Below, in pieces: positions 45,007-58,542 of a DNA stretch of 64,000 nt. The stretch comes from Ecdyonurus torrentis (taxonomy: Eukaryota; Arthropoda; Insecta; Ephemeroptera; Heptageniidae). The notes below the pieces were generated by a model. That model worked only from the letters and a program-made list of their open reading frames with translations, searched no databases and was not told the DNA's origin. Numbering within the stretch: the first letter of the stretch is position 1; every line of letters starts with the position of its first letter. Position numbers and translations under genes: made by a program. Location: the NCBI GenBank assembly GCA_949318235.1, contig OX439132.1, positions 42,860,331 to 42,924,330 on the forward strand. The letters are read 5' to 3'.

Positions 45007-45672
45007 CGTAAGTTTACAAATTTTAACTGTGAAGAGAGAAAATTGCAAATTTATGTTGCAAAAATTTGACTTAGAAATTTTGCAATTTTTTCCGCAAAAT
45101 ACGAAATTATTGTAATAGGCAAAATAAACATATTTATAATAATAAAACTAAAAATATATGATTTTATTGCTCCTTAAATTAAAAAATTTAATTACGGATT
45201 TGCAAGCATTGAAATTACCTAAACATAACTTGATTTTGAATAATTAAGGCTATTGTGAAGGATAATTCCAATTAAACCTCCCGTATATATAACTTTACGT
45301 GGTTAGTAGACACTTGATAATTTATTTATTTATCCAATTAACGGTATAGTAACACTAGGAAAGGGTAAATTACAAAATTGTTGCAAAGATTATCTTATAA
45401 ACATCCTAAATATCAAAATGAAATATTATATTTTGCAATTATGTAATAAAATATTATATTTTATCGTACTTCACATTGTAGCCACTTTTTCACACAATAA
45501 AAATATTTTTACTGTTTATTACGGCCTGTCTATTTAGCTTTACATGACACAAAAGAGAAAATCAATGGGAAGAAGTGACACAGTTAAAACAAATAGACCT
45601 ATTTGCCTAGATTTCCATCTCTAATTTAATTCTAGAGGCAAGCTGTATTTACTTATTGCTAATTATTCTTAA

Positions 45673-45980
45673 AGGCGTAGAACACGTTGAACAAAAAACA
45701 TGTCTAATATCCTAACATACCTAAATATCAACGTTAATTTTGCCAGACACATTGATTTCTAATTTATTTTCCATTTACGAAATGACAGCTGCGGGTTTAT
45801 GACGTCACAGCTCACTAGTCCACGCAAGCGGAAACAAGCAAGCTGTGACGTCACAAACCCGCAGGTGTTATTTTGTAAATGTAAAATAAATTAGAAATCA
45901 ATGACTCCGGCAAAATTAACTTTGATATTTAGGTATGTTAGGATATTAGGCAAGTTTTTTGTTCCAGTTGTTCTACGCCT
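45673..45980. mobile_element. 308-bp fully palindromic MITE flanked by TTAA
   Basis: Begins AGGCGTAGAACA and ends TGTTCTACGCCT-type complement, with TTAA on both sides (45669-45672, 45981-45984). The arms of about 135 bp pair nearly throughout, including CTAATATCCTAACATACCTA. Each arm has a TGACGTCA palindrome (45801 and 45847). The TTAA flank suggests piggyBac-type mobilisation. Related copies are at about 46755-47005 and 62091-63940. Confidence 0.8.
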
Positions 45981-46019
45981 TTAATTAAAAAGTTGTATTA
46001 TTTCAAAGCGCTAAAGCAA

Positions 46020-46150
46020 GCTATTCTTGCTGCTACCTTATGTTTCTCATATGGTAACAACAGAATGTGTCAAGCAGGGATCTACAGGTAAAAATAATTA
46101 ACAACACCAGTCATATGCTTACAGCAAGTTTTGTTTTATTAAATTACAAA
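46020..46150. repeat. Partial copy of dispersed repeat
   Basis: Shares AAGCAGGGATCTA and AAGTTTTGTTTTATTAAATT words with 49090-49170. Confidence 0.5.
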
Positions 46151-46754
46151 ATATAGTTTATTTATATATTTAAAGAAATCATTACAAATATAAACAGAAG
46201 TGCATGTTCAATTTTTTTATGATTCCAAACATTTTTCATGAATAACAATAAAAAATAATCTACATTTATTTTTTTATCACAGTTTTAAATATTTAAGGGT
46301 TCTCTTCAGTTTGCTTGTATCTCAAAATCTAAAAAGCAAAGTTCCTAATTTTTTGATGCCATCTTAAAGTTAATGGTAACAGCTACCCTTGATAAAAATT
46401 TCAGCACCCGTGACCATCAGATAAGAGAGAAATTAATTCTTGAAATTAACATGGGCCCTTATGGGACTAAAACTTCAAAAAATCGTAATTCAAAATCTAG
46501 CATGGTGACCCCTCCCCCCCCCCCCCCAATTTTTACATTTTTTAAGTTACCTTACCCTAATCTATCACTGTGTTCAATTTCAGATTTTTCCTCCTTTACA
46601 ACTTTCTAGTCAAATCCCGCAGTAGCTGATTTCCCGCCTTAAGCTATATTTTTATTATTTTATGAATTAAAAATTGTTAAATAAAAATATAATGACATAT
46701 ATATTGAAAATATTCACTGTATTATATAAAAAAGTATTATATATCTAATGGTTC

Positions 46755-47005
46755 TGATAATATGTCTAATATCCTAACATACCTAAATATCAACGCTGAT
46801 TTAGCCAGAGTCATTGATTTATATTTTATTTAATATTTACAAAATGCAGATGCGGATTTATGACGTCATAGGTCACTAGTCCACGCATGTGGAAACTGGC
46901 GAGCTATGACGTCTAAAACCTGTATCTGGCATTTCGTGAATAGAAAATAAATTAGATATCAATGACTGTGGCTACATCAACGTTGCTATAAAGGTATTGT
47001 AAGAT
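46755..47005. mobile_element. Diverged copy of the palindromic MITE
   Basis: Contains TGTCTAATATCCTAACATAC at the left and ATGACGTCATAGGTCACTAGTCC in the centre, but has lost the AGGCGTAG termini. Confidence 0.6.
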
Positions 47006-47039
47006 ATATATAAACTTTAAATATAAAAATTTATTATAT

Positions 47040-47265
47040 TCGCTGGTTCATTCACGTTTATGCAAATGTCCCTAGATCGAAGCAACCACTGGCACCCGCA
47101 GGGCCAATGGTTTCTTTGTTAGACTGCGCAGAGCTGCATGTGCAGTGCAGACGTTTATGCGCCTGCCCGCCATTTTGGTGTTTGATCTGCAGACCGAGCC
47201 GCAGTTTTTGAGGAGGCTGTTCTGTGAGTTGTCGTCAGATAAAGTGAAGGCGTGAGGCGCAGTGA
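47040..47265 (+). pseudogene. Isolated degenerate HEAT-like module
   Basis: A plus-strand relative of 17290-17500: GCCAATGGTTTCTTTGTTAG, then GAGCTGCATGTGCAGTGCAG and GATCTGCAGACCGAGCC. Short indels disrupt every frame. No splice donor at the end. Confidence 0.5.
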
Positions 47266-47438
47266 GGCAGCGTATAGAGAGTAAAACTGTCTCTTAATCT
47301 GTTCTTTTATATGCAAATACATCATGAGATTAGGTACTGCGGTAGCCACAGTATTGATAATGGTAGAAAACAGCGGTAAATAAATTATCTTCTAAGTTTT
47401 TTAGTACCATAATTTCAAATTTGTATTTCACTGACAAA

Positions 47439-47473
<35 letters not shown>

Positions 47474-47689
47474 CGCAATAATTATGCTATCTCATTTTTA
47501 GCAGATTATTTTCAATTTCAACATAGCATAATTTTTGCTTTATTGCATGCAGCATAAATAACTTAATAAAATCTTTCTGTGTGAGTAAATTAAAAAGTAA
47601 ATCTATGATGAAAAATAGTAAAAATGTTAACTATATAAAATTAAAAACTTCAATGATTTTATATATCCTATTTTTTTTTTAGGATTTAT

Positions 47690-47942
47690 TCATTCATTCA
47701 TTCATTCATTCATTCATTCATTCATTCATTCATTCATTCATTCATTCATTCATTCATTCATTCATTCATTCATTCATTCATTCATTCATTCATTCATTCA
47801 TTCGATCATTCATTCATTCATTCATTCATTCATTCATTCATTCATTCATTCATTCATTCATTCATTCATTCATTCATTCATTCATTCATTCATTCATTCA
47901 TTCATTCATTCATTCTTTCATTCATTCATTCGTTCATTCATT
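47690..47942. repeat. (ATTC)n microsatellite
   Basis: About 63 tetranucleotide copies with a few single-base variants (CGATC, CTTTC). Confidence 0.97.
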
Positions 47943-48715
47943 TTCTTCAATCAATCAATCTATACTATATTTATTAATAAAAAAAACATTTTCAGCCGCC
48001 TGACACTTATGCTACTCTTTTAGCAGAGCAGCACCCAGTTTTCAAACTTAACACTAGATGTCCGAAGTGAACGGATTTTTTTTTTTTTCATTTTTCAAGT
48101 GACATTTTTTTACTTCACTTCAAAAATTATTACATTGTTATTTTAAATGTAAGAAACTAGAAAAGAATATTTTTAAATCGAATCTATTATTTTTAATTGA
48201 ACGATTTGTCAAAGTTGAAATGCATTGTTATAAATGTTCAAAATATAAAATACAAATCAACACTTAAATTATAATGCTAGAAAAATCTCAATTAAACATG
48301 TTTTTGAAATTAAATATTTAAAATTAAACCAGTTTTTGAAACCGAAATTTGGAATAGTGTGTAAATTTTAACCATCTTGAATATAAAAAAATATTTACAA
48401 ATTATAAAAAAAAACGATCATTCAGCATAAATATGAAAAAATAAGAAAAAAAAAGTTGGCCGCCGCCTGTTGGTTTGCTAGCCGCTCAACAGCTACGCTC
48501 AACAAGTTGCCTATACTTCAAGGCGTGCTTATGTATTAGTCATGCGTATTTTCTTATCAGTTCTAATAGATAATAAATATCACTATTCAATAACATGGCT
48601 TGGTGGGCGCAAGTATGACAATCGTCCCACACGATCACCAAAGGTAAGCAACGTGTGGTCAAGTTTATTCTTGGATCGGTGAACATATTTTTTTCAAATT
48701 TCCGGCAAAGGTAAG
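47943..48715. other. AT-rich spacer, nothing firm
   Basis: An 81-codon minus-strand frame at 48540-48785 (contains CLPLVIVWDDCHTCAHQ) is open but not recognised and overlaps the dispersed repeat. I do not call it a gene. Confidence 0.4.
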
Positions 48716-49125
48716 TTTGAAAAATAAGCTCTATACCTCCTAGAACTTGATGTTCTCCGAGTAATAATTTTCTTGACTTCGTCATCTTACGTATCCTTAG
48801 ATAAAATTACACAGCTACCTTCTTTTGAATTATGTTCTCCGATTACAATATTTTGCATTTTTAGCTGATTTTTAGCTTGAAAAATGAGCTAATTTCCACA
48901 AATATGGTATTATGATGACAGACTAGTATAGGAGGTATATTCCTATCTACTTCAGATTCAGATCCAGGCAACCTACAATATAGTTATGTTTAAGAAGTTG
49001 CCTAAGTTCAAGGGGCTAAATATGCTGTACCTGCTGCTGTGCTATTTTCTCCTAATAACAAAAACCTGGTTTAAACACCACAGAGTGCTTCAAGCAGGGA
49101 TCTATGGCTAAAAATAATTACAAAC
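48716..49125. repeat. Dispersed repeat, copy 2
   Basis: Direct relative of 43765-44165, continuing to about 49170 with words shared with 46100-46150. Confidence 0.75.
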
Positions 49126-50250
49126 GCAACTACATATGATTACAGTAAGGTTTGTTTTATTAAATTACAAAAGTTGGATGGTACATTCAGTCAGTTTTAC
49201 TTTTTTGATCGAAATATCCATTGATAAATATGTTATGTACTGTATTTCATTATTAAGTAGGTTCAGTCTTCTTTTTTATTATTATTAATATTGTGGTTTT
49301 TTTTTACTTGTAAATTATATTCATTATTTTTATAATTTAATATAAATTAAAAACAGTTTCAATTATAATCTGCAAAACATTTTTCACAATAAATAATAAT
49401 ATAATCTAACGATAAATTTTCATTTTTGTTTTGTTTGTTTTATCAGCGAAATATTATATTATTAAGATAATTTTTATAGTGGATTAGTATATTGATTGAT
49501 GCTAACAGCTTCAGTAGCCAGTTCAATGTAATCAGCTTATCAAAATTAAACATTGAACTGGCTATTGGATGCCATTAATATTTTACTTTACATGTTTTCG
49601 ACCCAGTTTGAGAGGCTACAGAAGGGTTGAGTGATTATTATTATTATATATATATATGAATAATAAGAAAGAGAGAGAGAGATAGATAGATAGAGAGAGA
49701 GAGAGAGGAGAACACCGCACAAGTCGCGAGCTTCGTCTCCCTCATTCTGCCATTCGTTCATATACACATTACTCCCCATGTCAAAAACAGCGTTTTTCAA
49801 ACTTTTGGTCTTTTTTAATAATAAAATTATTGTTCCATTAAATTTATCAAGTTTACCTAGCGTAGAAATTCAGGTGAAAACAAAGTAAATTTTATAATCA
49901 ATATTTAAATTTGATTTAATAAGCACATATCAATTATTATTAAATTGTGGATTAAATTATAATTTTTTTACCTTTTTATGAAATAGATTCAAAATAGATT
50001 TTAAAAAATCACTCAAGAGAAAAGTAAGAGGTAATTTTAAAATTAGACAAAAGTCTCAAAATTGCATTATCCACGGCAGCATTAGATATTATACTTTTTT
50101 GTATAATAATATAATAATATAAAAAGTTTTTGGAATCATAGAAAAAAAGAAAGAAAAGGAAAAATATGTCAAACTTCCTGTCAATCAAGTAGTGACCTGT
50201 GAGTAGCGTCGCGGTGCTCAAGCAGTTGCCTAGCAACCAGAATGTTTTGT
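49126..50250. other. AT-rich spacer with GA/GATA patch
   Basis: 49670-49707 holds GA and GATA words. 49507-49571 has an inverted repeat (GCCAGTTCAATGTAATCAGC with GAACTGGCTATTGG). No gene. Confidence 0.5.
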
Positions 50251-50251
50251 T

Positions 50252-50279
50252 CGTCTGTCTGTCTGTCTGTGTGTCTGTG

Positions 50280-50340
<61 letters not shown>

Positions 50341-50400
50341 TTCTGTCTGTCTGTCTGTCTGTCTGTCTCCATGCCTTTCTGTCTGTCTGTCTGTCTGTCC
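50252..50400. repeat. (GTCT)n microsatellite
   Basis: Long run of TGTC tetranucleotides with GTGT and TTCT variants. Open frames on both strands here are repeat artefacts. Confidence 0.97.
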
Positions 50401-50699
50401 GATTGTAATTTTTTTTAACCACATTAGTGTATTTTACAGCAAAATAACTTTGTTAAATGACATAACTATTATGCTGCACAATATATAATATTTATGTTAT
50501 TTTAATGTTTCAATTTAATTAACATTTAGGATGCATATTATACGACATAAACATTGCATAAATGTTGTAATTTATCCTCTCCTTGTGATACTTCCGCTGA
50601 TTGGATGAATTAATTATATATAAAAAGTCTAATAATCACGTTTAGGTTTAAATATGAGAATCTTAATTTAAAATATCCATGGAAATAGCCCTGATTGAA

Positions 50700-51600
50700 A
50701 TAAATCAAAGTTTATTTAGGAAATTTTAATGCTTGCAAATCTGAAATTGCTTTTTAATAAATTAAGGAGCAATGAAACAAAGGAATTTTAATTTTATTAA
50801 AGTAAAGGTATTTTTATGCAGAATACAATAATTTTGTGTAAAATTTTGCCAAAAAAATTGCAAAACTTAACTTTTAAATTTTTGCAACAAAAATTTGTAA
50901 TTTTCACTCTTCACTTTTAAAATTTGTAAACTTACGGGGCAGTTCTGTAATCAGCAGATTAAGGTCTTTCAAATAATGTGCAAATTATTACAATTCGTGG
51001 GCCAAAGTGTCAAGGTCACAAAAACAAGCAAGGCTAACGACTTCTTTGTTTTTCAAGCTGAAAACTCTTTTGTCAAGAAACCCAACAACATGCACATTAG
51101 TTGAAAGCCCTTTAACTGCTGATTACAGAACTGCCCTCAAATCTTCAATATACCCTTTTGTTTAAGAGGATTTAGCTTTAGTTTATTTTTGCAAAATTTT
51201 AACAAAATTGACTTAAACATGTTTTGTTACTAATTTGGGTCCTTAGTCTTTAAATCTGAGATCAGTTTTTCATTTCAACCTTTATATTACGTTTTACTGT
51301 GATGTGAAATTTACGTATCCTGCATGTGTTGTACACCCGCGATACATGTATGCGCGAGCAGTTGCCTATCTATACAGGCGGCAATATATAAGTGACATAC
51401 TTGAGTTCGAGATCGTGGGTTCAAGTCTTATAGCTCACTATAATTTGTATGAAATAAAATTTATTACCACAACTCTACAAGAAGTTTTACTTTCTCTTTC
51501 TTCATGATGCGCTTGTGTCCTAATGGATAACGTCGCTGACTTCTAGCTTTTACACCTAGAAGTATGTGGGTTCGAGTCAGAGTAAGTTGTTGTAAAAATA
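50700..51600. repeat. Right arm of the large inverted repeat
   Basis: Reverse-complement relative of 44280-45260. It contains the 200-bp element (50938-51136) and tRNA-like segments near 51390-51420 and 51512-51580. Confidence 0.8.
51512..51580 (+). ncRNA. tRNA-like segment
   Basis: GTGTCCTAATGGATAACGTC, then GACTTCTAG, and B-box GTGGGTTCGAGTC. The CTTCTAG around an anticodon-like TCT suggests tRNA-Arg ancestry. The T stem does not close, so it is a relic or SINE head. Confidence 0.45.
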
Positions 51601-52359
51601 TTTGATATACTGAAATATTTAGTAAGTTTAAATGTAATAACTTTTTTATACAGAGAGATGAAAAAAAACAACTAAAAGTCACGTAATTTAATCAGTGTGG
51701 TGAATATAATGAAAATTATTTTATTTAAAAATATTAAACGTAAAAACAATGATTTTATATTAGCTTTTTCATATAAATATTTATAATTTCCAAGTATGAA
51801 TTAAAAAAAAGGTGTTGAAATAAGAGATAAACAAATGTAATTTAAAATATAATTTAATTTATTAGTTCTTATCAATCACAACAATGCAGAGATTTTTTAA
51901 CAATTTTTATTATTTATTTTTTGTTCTATTTTTTTTTTTTTTTTTTGCACACGAATTATTTTACTTTATTATTTTACAATATTTCAGGCAATGTAAAGAT
52001 ATTTTGACCAAATAAAAAACAATTTTCATACATATTTATTTACAGATATTACTAACTAAAGTGAATAATATTAAAATTATTCAAGTAAAAACACACAGAA
52101 TAAACATGACAAATTAAAGTTATACTCTGTACTACAGTATGTGTGTGTCAACATCATAGATTATGTTTCATTTTATAGCGGGTGTATCTACATGACGTTA
52201 TTATGTTATTATACTGAATGCGTTTCGACGCCATACTGGTTCAAGGAATAACGTTGCTAAGGACACACTTCTTTTTAGGGATAAATATATAATAATATAA
52301 TTATTATATTATATTATTATTACTATATATTATTATAATTATTTTAAACTATTAATATT

Positions 52360-52360
<1 letters not shown>
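51601..52360. other. AT-rich spacer, nothing recognised
   Basis: No open frame or repeat structure beyond T and AT runs. Confidence 0.5.
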
Positions 52361-52760
<400 letters not shown>

Positions 52761-53159
52761 AATGTTAACTTGTTTTAATTTTAACAGCAACATAATTATA
52801 ATAAGATATTATTATATAATTGTGCATCTTTGCATGTAAGCTTCGCAAAGAGCAAGGGATACGTATTTTTTACTCTTGTAATAGTACTCTATTTTGTAAC
52901 TCTTGCGGGGCTTGCTTTTCCTGAGGACCAGAAAATTTACATAATAATTAAAATTTTAATTAAAATACTAAGTTAACATTGTATAAGCCTCTTGTTAGTG
53001 TGTTTGTGAGAAAATACCGCCCTGAGGTCACAAATATTCTAATATAGATGATACTATAATAGACATTATTGTACAAGGTTTAATTAAGTCAGTTAAATGC
53101 AACCGAATATATCAGTGCAATCGGGCACCTGATGACGTCCAAGTATGTGCAAATATTTT

Positions 53160-53847
53160 TCAAGCGTAGCAGATCGGGGTTTCTCCAGCACAGTTGGCCT
53201 TCTTGGTGAGCTGTGGTGAGCGTACACAGTGGTTTGTATAAGTACTCTGGTCCAACTTTTCTGTTGCACTTGGAGAGAGCTCTGCAAGTAAAAAAACAAT
53301 AATATCAAAACTACACTTTTTATTTTTAAAGACAAGTGTATGGTAATTTCTCTACTATGACGCCCCTTTTAGTTTATGTTTATAGACCAATTTTTCTAAT
53401 CTTTGTGTTTTACCATCAAATCTTTTTGTTATCATACATATGTCGTATTCTATTTTTTATTAATATTTACTTTATTTTAACCAACTTATTTCATTTATTT
53501 TAACTTAAAACGTAACTAAATAGATGTTTTTGTCTCAAACATAAAGTAAAGAACAGTATTTAATTCTTACCGGACTTCTTATCCCGCCCGATTATTTTAT
53601 ACGTTTTAGTATTTTACCCTCTTGTGCAGATTTATTATGGTAAAAAAAATTACCATCAGTTTTAAAGATCTCATTTTGTGATTAATCATTAAAAAGCACA
53701 TCATGTTTTTTCATGTGGTCTATGGCTTTAATATAACAGTAGAAGGTAGAATATCTTACCTGACTGCAGCCATGTGACACTCCACAAGAATGACATTGAA
53801 ATGAGTAACAGTGGAGTAGCCAAGAGTACGACGTTGTTTATGTTCAT
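53160..53847 (-). CDS. Candidate two-exon gene for a small secreted Cys-containing peptide
   Basis: Minus strand. Coding exon 1 is 53847-53760, ending at donor CAG|GTAAGATATTC. Exon 2 is 53281-53160, after acceptor TTTTTTACTTGCAG. The joined frame is 69 codons in phase. The first 29 residues are a start Met, a hydrophobic stretch and a Trp-containing end, which fits a signal peptide or signal anchor. The remaining 40 residues have three Cys. An upstream acceptor (TTTGTTTCAG at 53898) suggests a 5' untranslated exon. No family recognised. Support is splice-site quality and phase agreement only, so a chance model is possible. Confidence 0.35.
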
Positions 53848-53899
53848 CTTCTTCAACAGGACAACGCTTGGTGAAGTGTACCTAAGCTGGCTGACATCT

Positions 53900-54557
53900 G
53901 AAACAAAACAATCAAAAGTTGAAACTATCATTTATCATGTCCAGTATAGTTCAACTAGGATTCTTATATAAGGCAGTAGGGGACCTACTTGGACGCTACC
54001 TCTTATGTACTGGGTAAATTGAGTTAAATTTAGTATAGTTATTGCAATCACAAAAACAATTATAAAATAATAATAATAATGCTTTTATGAAGATTGAACT
54101 TAAGGAGCCAATTTTTGTTTTTCCTGCAAAAATATCATATTAAAGAGGTTAAAAATGTTTAAACTTAATTGGTGAACATAGAAGAATATAAAATGCTTTT
54201 ACACAAATGATTTTCGTAAACCTTGTTTTCTGCTACTTCAAGAAAACTGTGTTTACGGACAAAACTATATTGATTATATTGACATTTTTTCATGCTTTAT
54301 TTGAAAAAATGTTAAAAATACGCATAAAATCGAGACCACGCTCCCTTTAAAAATTTTACTTTGGCGGGACCCCATATCCTATGTTGCATTGCTCTCTCGG
54401 TCAGGGTGTCCTGATTTTGACTCTAGGAAATATGGTAAGCCTACTTACAACTATGGTGTACTACCTAGAAAAGAACGGCTTGTTGCAAACGTAGTAAGTG
54501 ATAATTTGACATCAATATGATGCTTGTACATACTCTAAAAAGGTTCAAATTTCTCAC
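53900..54557. other. AT-rich spacer
   Basis: No gene recognised. Confidence 0.5.
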
Positions 54558-54753
54558 CTATATCCCTCTCTGCAGATGACACACACATAAATCCAGTCTC
54601 TTCTCCTAACTCCTGCAGTTGCTGAAGTAAGTTACTCTAGCTTGATGGCCATCACTTGTACTTTCTCATTGGTACACATGCCTACGGAACGCAGTTGTTC
54701 TTCTGTCATCGCCTTGCAAGACGTTTTTTCTCATCTCTAGTCTGCTGTCATAC
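54558..54753 (-). pseudogene. Decayed exon resembling UBR4 (hemi-RING region)
   Basis: Minus strand, bounded by acceptor TGTTTGTAG and donor GATATAG|GTGAGAAATTTG. Three reading frames in succession give pieces LRSVGMCTNEKVQV, then QQLQELGEETGFMC, then CVICREGYR. In that order they resemble the C-terminal region of the giant E3 ligase UBR4/Poe, where a GM.TNEK.QV helix and a CxxCREGY zinc-binding strand occur. The frame changes and a stop after the first piece mean the exon is broken. Identification is from memory of the family pattern. Confidence 0.5.
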
Positions 54754-55610
54754 CTACAAACATAGAAGCCGCATGATAATTAGAAACATGAATATATAAA
54801 AGCGGCGATGAGAGTCTTCATAGTAGTTTAAAACTAGTAAAAATGTGTCTATATGTAACAATCTCTCACTTAAATATTTCTGGCCTCATGTGCTATAATC
54901 CCCGTTTAAAATTTAAAAATATTTTGTGGATTTTGGTCATTACCTCGAAATAGTTGATAGGAATGTAAGTATATGACTATGTGTAATCCAAAGAGATTTC
55001 CCACTGAAAAGTACCGGTCAGCTAGAGACAAGTTATTGCAGGTCATAATTACTTAGATTAAATGTGCAACAAAAAATTAACAGTCAACTCTCAATTTTGT
55101 TATTTCAATTCTGTGAATTTCTCGATTCTGTAAATAACTCCTTTAGGTCCTCAGCAGACTTTAATAAACGGCTATGTTAAAGCTCACGACTTTGTGAAAT
55201 AGCCATTTTCTGGGTCCCTTGTGATTTCACAAAATCAAGACTATATTGTATAACTTCCAAGAAAAAATTAAGCAAAAAGCTAAAATAATAATAATAATAA
55301 TAATATTTAAATAAAATAACTTTATTTACTTTGGTGAACAACTAAGCCATCTACACATCTTAGATGATAGAATTACCAGTAGAAAAACAGAAAAATTCTA
55401 TTTTTACAAGACTAAATTAGTATTTTTTAACTATTATAAAATATGTGTATATTTCATATTATTGTTACATAAATAAAAAACTATATATAGTGTAAGAGAT
55501 ATGAGAGAGCATTAATTGTGTCATGAAAATTATTGCAATGTAAAATTCTCTAATTTTGATGGTTAGGAGAGAGGGATTACCCATAAAAATTAGAGAATTT
55601 TGCTTATCAC

Positions 55611-56116
55611 CTGGTCATCATTCCTGGTCTCTCAGTATAGCGCCTAGATTCTCATCGTAGCGCCTGGATTCCCTTCATAGCGCCTGGACTCCCATCGTAG
55701 CGCCATGACTCCCATCATAGCAGCTGGAATCCCATCATAGCAGCTGGACTCCCATCATAGTGCCTGGACTCCCATCGTAGCGCCATGACTCCCATCGTAG
55801 CAGCTGGACTCCCATCATAGCGTCTGGACTCCCATCGTAGCAGCTGGACTCCCATCATAGCAGCTGGACTCCCATCATAGCAGCTGGACTTCCATCATAG
55901 CGCCTGGACTCCATCATAGCAGCTGGACTCCCTTCATAGCGCCCGGACTCCCATCATAGCAGCTGGACTCCCATCATAGCGCCTGGACTCCATCATAGCA
56001 GCTGGACTCCCTTCATAGCGCCTGGACTCCCATCATAGCAGCTGGACTCCCATCATAGCGCCAGGACTCCCAGCTCGTCTTCTTCTGATCTTCAGTTTCC
56101 ATCCAGCATTAGTCCC
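55611..56116 (-). other. Exon-like block made of a 20-bp minisatellite
   Basis: About 22 copies of a 20-bp unit (plus strand CTGGACTCCCATCATAGCAG, alternating with CTGGACTCCCATCATAGCGC). The block is bounded on the minus strand by acceptor GATTGCAG and donor GACCAG|GTGATAAGC. The unit length is not a multiple of three and TGA occurs, so it would not encode a repeat protein. Confidence 0.6.
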
Positions 56117-56459
56117 CTGCAATCAATGTCATTATGTATTGTACATTACACAGTTTGGAAAAAAAACTATTATTTTTAATGTATTATTATTATTACAAAT
56201 ATATAGACTATAAATTACGCAAAAAAATTGTCTCTCTCGCTCTCTCTCTCTTTTTTTTTACCTTATGCAGATCTTTTGTCTTGCGACACTCTGATCTTGT
56301 ATTAAAATGCATTGAGGTAGCAAAGGTTTATTTAACTTGTAATGATAATGGTGTTCTGTAATCAAATCATCTGAACACTTAAAATAAACATTATATTTCT
56401 ACCAAATATATCATTATAATAACATTTTATTTATTTACCTGTACCTACCTACCTACATA

Positions 56460-56757
<298 letters not shown>

Positions 56758-58507
56758 ATATACATAAATTAACAAATATAAAAATAAATAAAACTCTGTG
56801 ATATGACATATTTGGTAATTGAAATGCTAATTTTAAATGTTGAGTTGTTTAAAATTTTGAAAAAAACATTATCATTAAAAGTAATTATAGACTAGATACT
56901 ACTGCTAGGCTGCGCTGCATTGTGATGCAAGGTCAGAGTGTCGCACGACAAGATCTCCCTGCCCGCACTTGTCTGCTCGACAGGTGAACAAAAAAAGACA
57001 GAAATCCATGTATATTTATATTAATTGCTACTAAAATTACGTTGTTTGTCAACTTATCTTAACAATCTACAAGTATTGTAATTGTAGGTCCTGTTTGGCT
57101 CCTCACGTACGGCCGTTAAGTTCTCTTAAAGTCCTCGGTAGTCAAGTGCGCCAAGTCCTCGAGTTCCCACGTCTCTGATGTTGGGATGTTGGGCGCTGCA
57201 TGAATTATAAACGAAGGGGATTCAGAAATAGGTTAGTGAAAATTTTGAAAAATAAAAATAATTATACAGTGTGTAGATAGATCAAACAAAACTATATTAG
57301 TTGAAATCATCATAATATTACAGTAATGACTAACTAGCACGAAACACAACTAGGTTAATCCATAGTATTTCTCCCTCCCTCCCTTACAAAGATGTAACTC
57401 TTCAGTACAAACCAACAGTGTTTGAGTAATATTTTCAAACAGAGTAACAATTAAGTTGAAAGGGGAGGACCATTGGGGACCTTGAGGAAAAATCAAATTC
57501 TCTTTGCTTTTGCCGAATGACTCGATGTATATAGTACAAAGTCAATATTTTTTTTTGTAAAATATAGTAACAGTGATAATAGCTTACAAACAAAATAAAA
57601 CATATTTATTGCTTGATCTTGATTTTTGAGCCGATGAAATTGAGTCGCATGTTGAACATGGAATTTTTTTAGTGAAGATTCGTTCATTTTTATCAGGTTT
57701 AAAGTTCTAAACAAATAAATAACAATGTTCTACCATACATATATACGTAGTAAACAGGTAATGACGTCATGATCAGATTTTAATTAAAAAGGAACAATTT
57801 CCAAGCTGGCTCATTATTTGTGTATAGCTTACAGAACGAGCTAATGACGAGAAAACATTTTCAGTGAAAAAAAAAAGATGTAATATATTATGCTGTATAG
57901 TTACGTGTGATAGATAGCTGGTCCGTGCTGCCTCCACTTTAGCATGACTTTGTACACACTACACGATTGACCCTCTGGAACAAAAAGAGAGCAAATGTTT
58001 TTATTATAGCGCCTACAAGATATGAAAATATGCAACCAGTTACGCATAACTGTCATACTTGTTGCATACTCTGCAGGATATCAATAAGTTGGAGTATTTA
58101 AATTCAAATATAGCTAATGTTCTAAAAGTTTACGCTTGGCTTACACACAGAACAGTTATATATCCTTCTTTTTGAACTCTTCAATAAAAAATTGCATTAC
58201 TTATGCTAACCTGTGCGCAGTATTTCATAAAGGATTAAAATTTATACAAACACTGCTGCTTGCTAAGTTATAAAAATTGTTCATGACCCCCGTGTATCAC
58301 ATATCTACCCAATGTACCCGTGTCTAACAAAATATAACATTATGAGAGGAAAAAAACTTCGCTAAATTGATTGTTTTTCTGCCCTTGTTTTTTTTTCTTT
58401 GATGGTAGCAATGCACAAAAAGATCTGTACGTTTTAAACATACCAATATTTTTAGTATCACATAGTTTACTTTATTATAACTGCTATAACACAACCCTTA
58501 GTGTGTG

Positions 58508-58542
<35 letters not shown>

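Larger units (their letters stand above)
44280..45260. repeat. Left arm of a large inverted repeat
   Basis: Reverse-complement relative of about 50700-51600. Matching words include the tRNA-like segments, CGCGGGTGTACAACACATGC (44603) with GCATGTGTTGTACACCCGCG (51322), and the 200-bp palindromic element. The arms are diverged by many substitutions. Confidence 0.8.

Noticed and set aside
48540..48785. 81-codon minus-strand frame with WDDCHTCAHQ
   Set aside because: Overlaps a dispersed repeat, no recognised domain, no support as a gene.
50009..50488. TDRQ and CLSV repeat frames on both strands
   Set aside because: Translation of the GTCT microsatellite.
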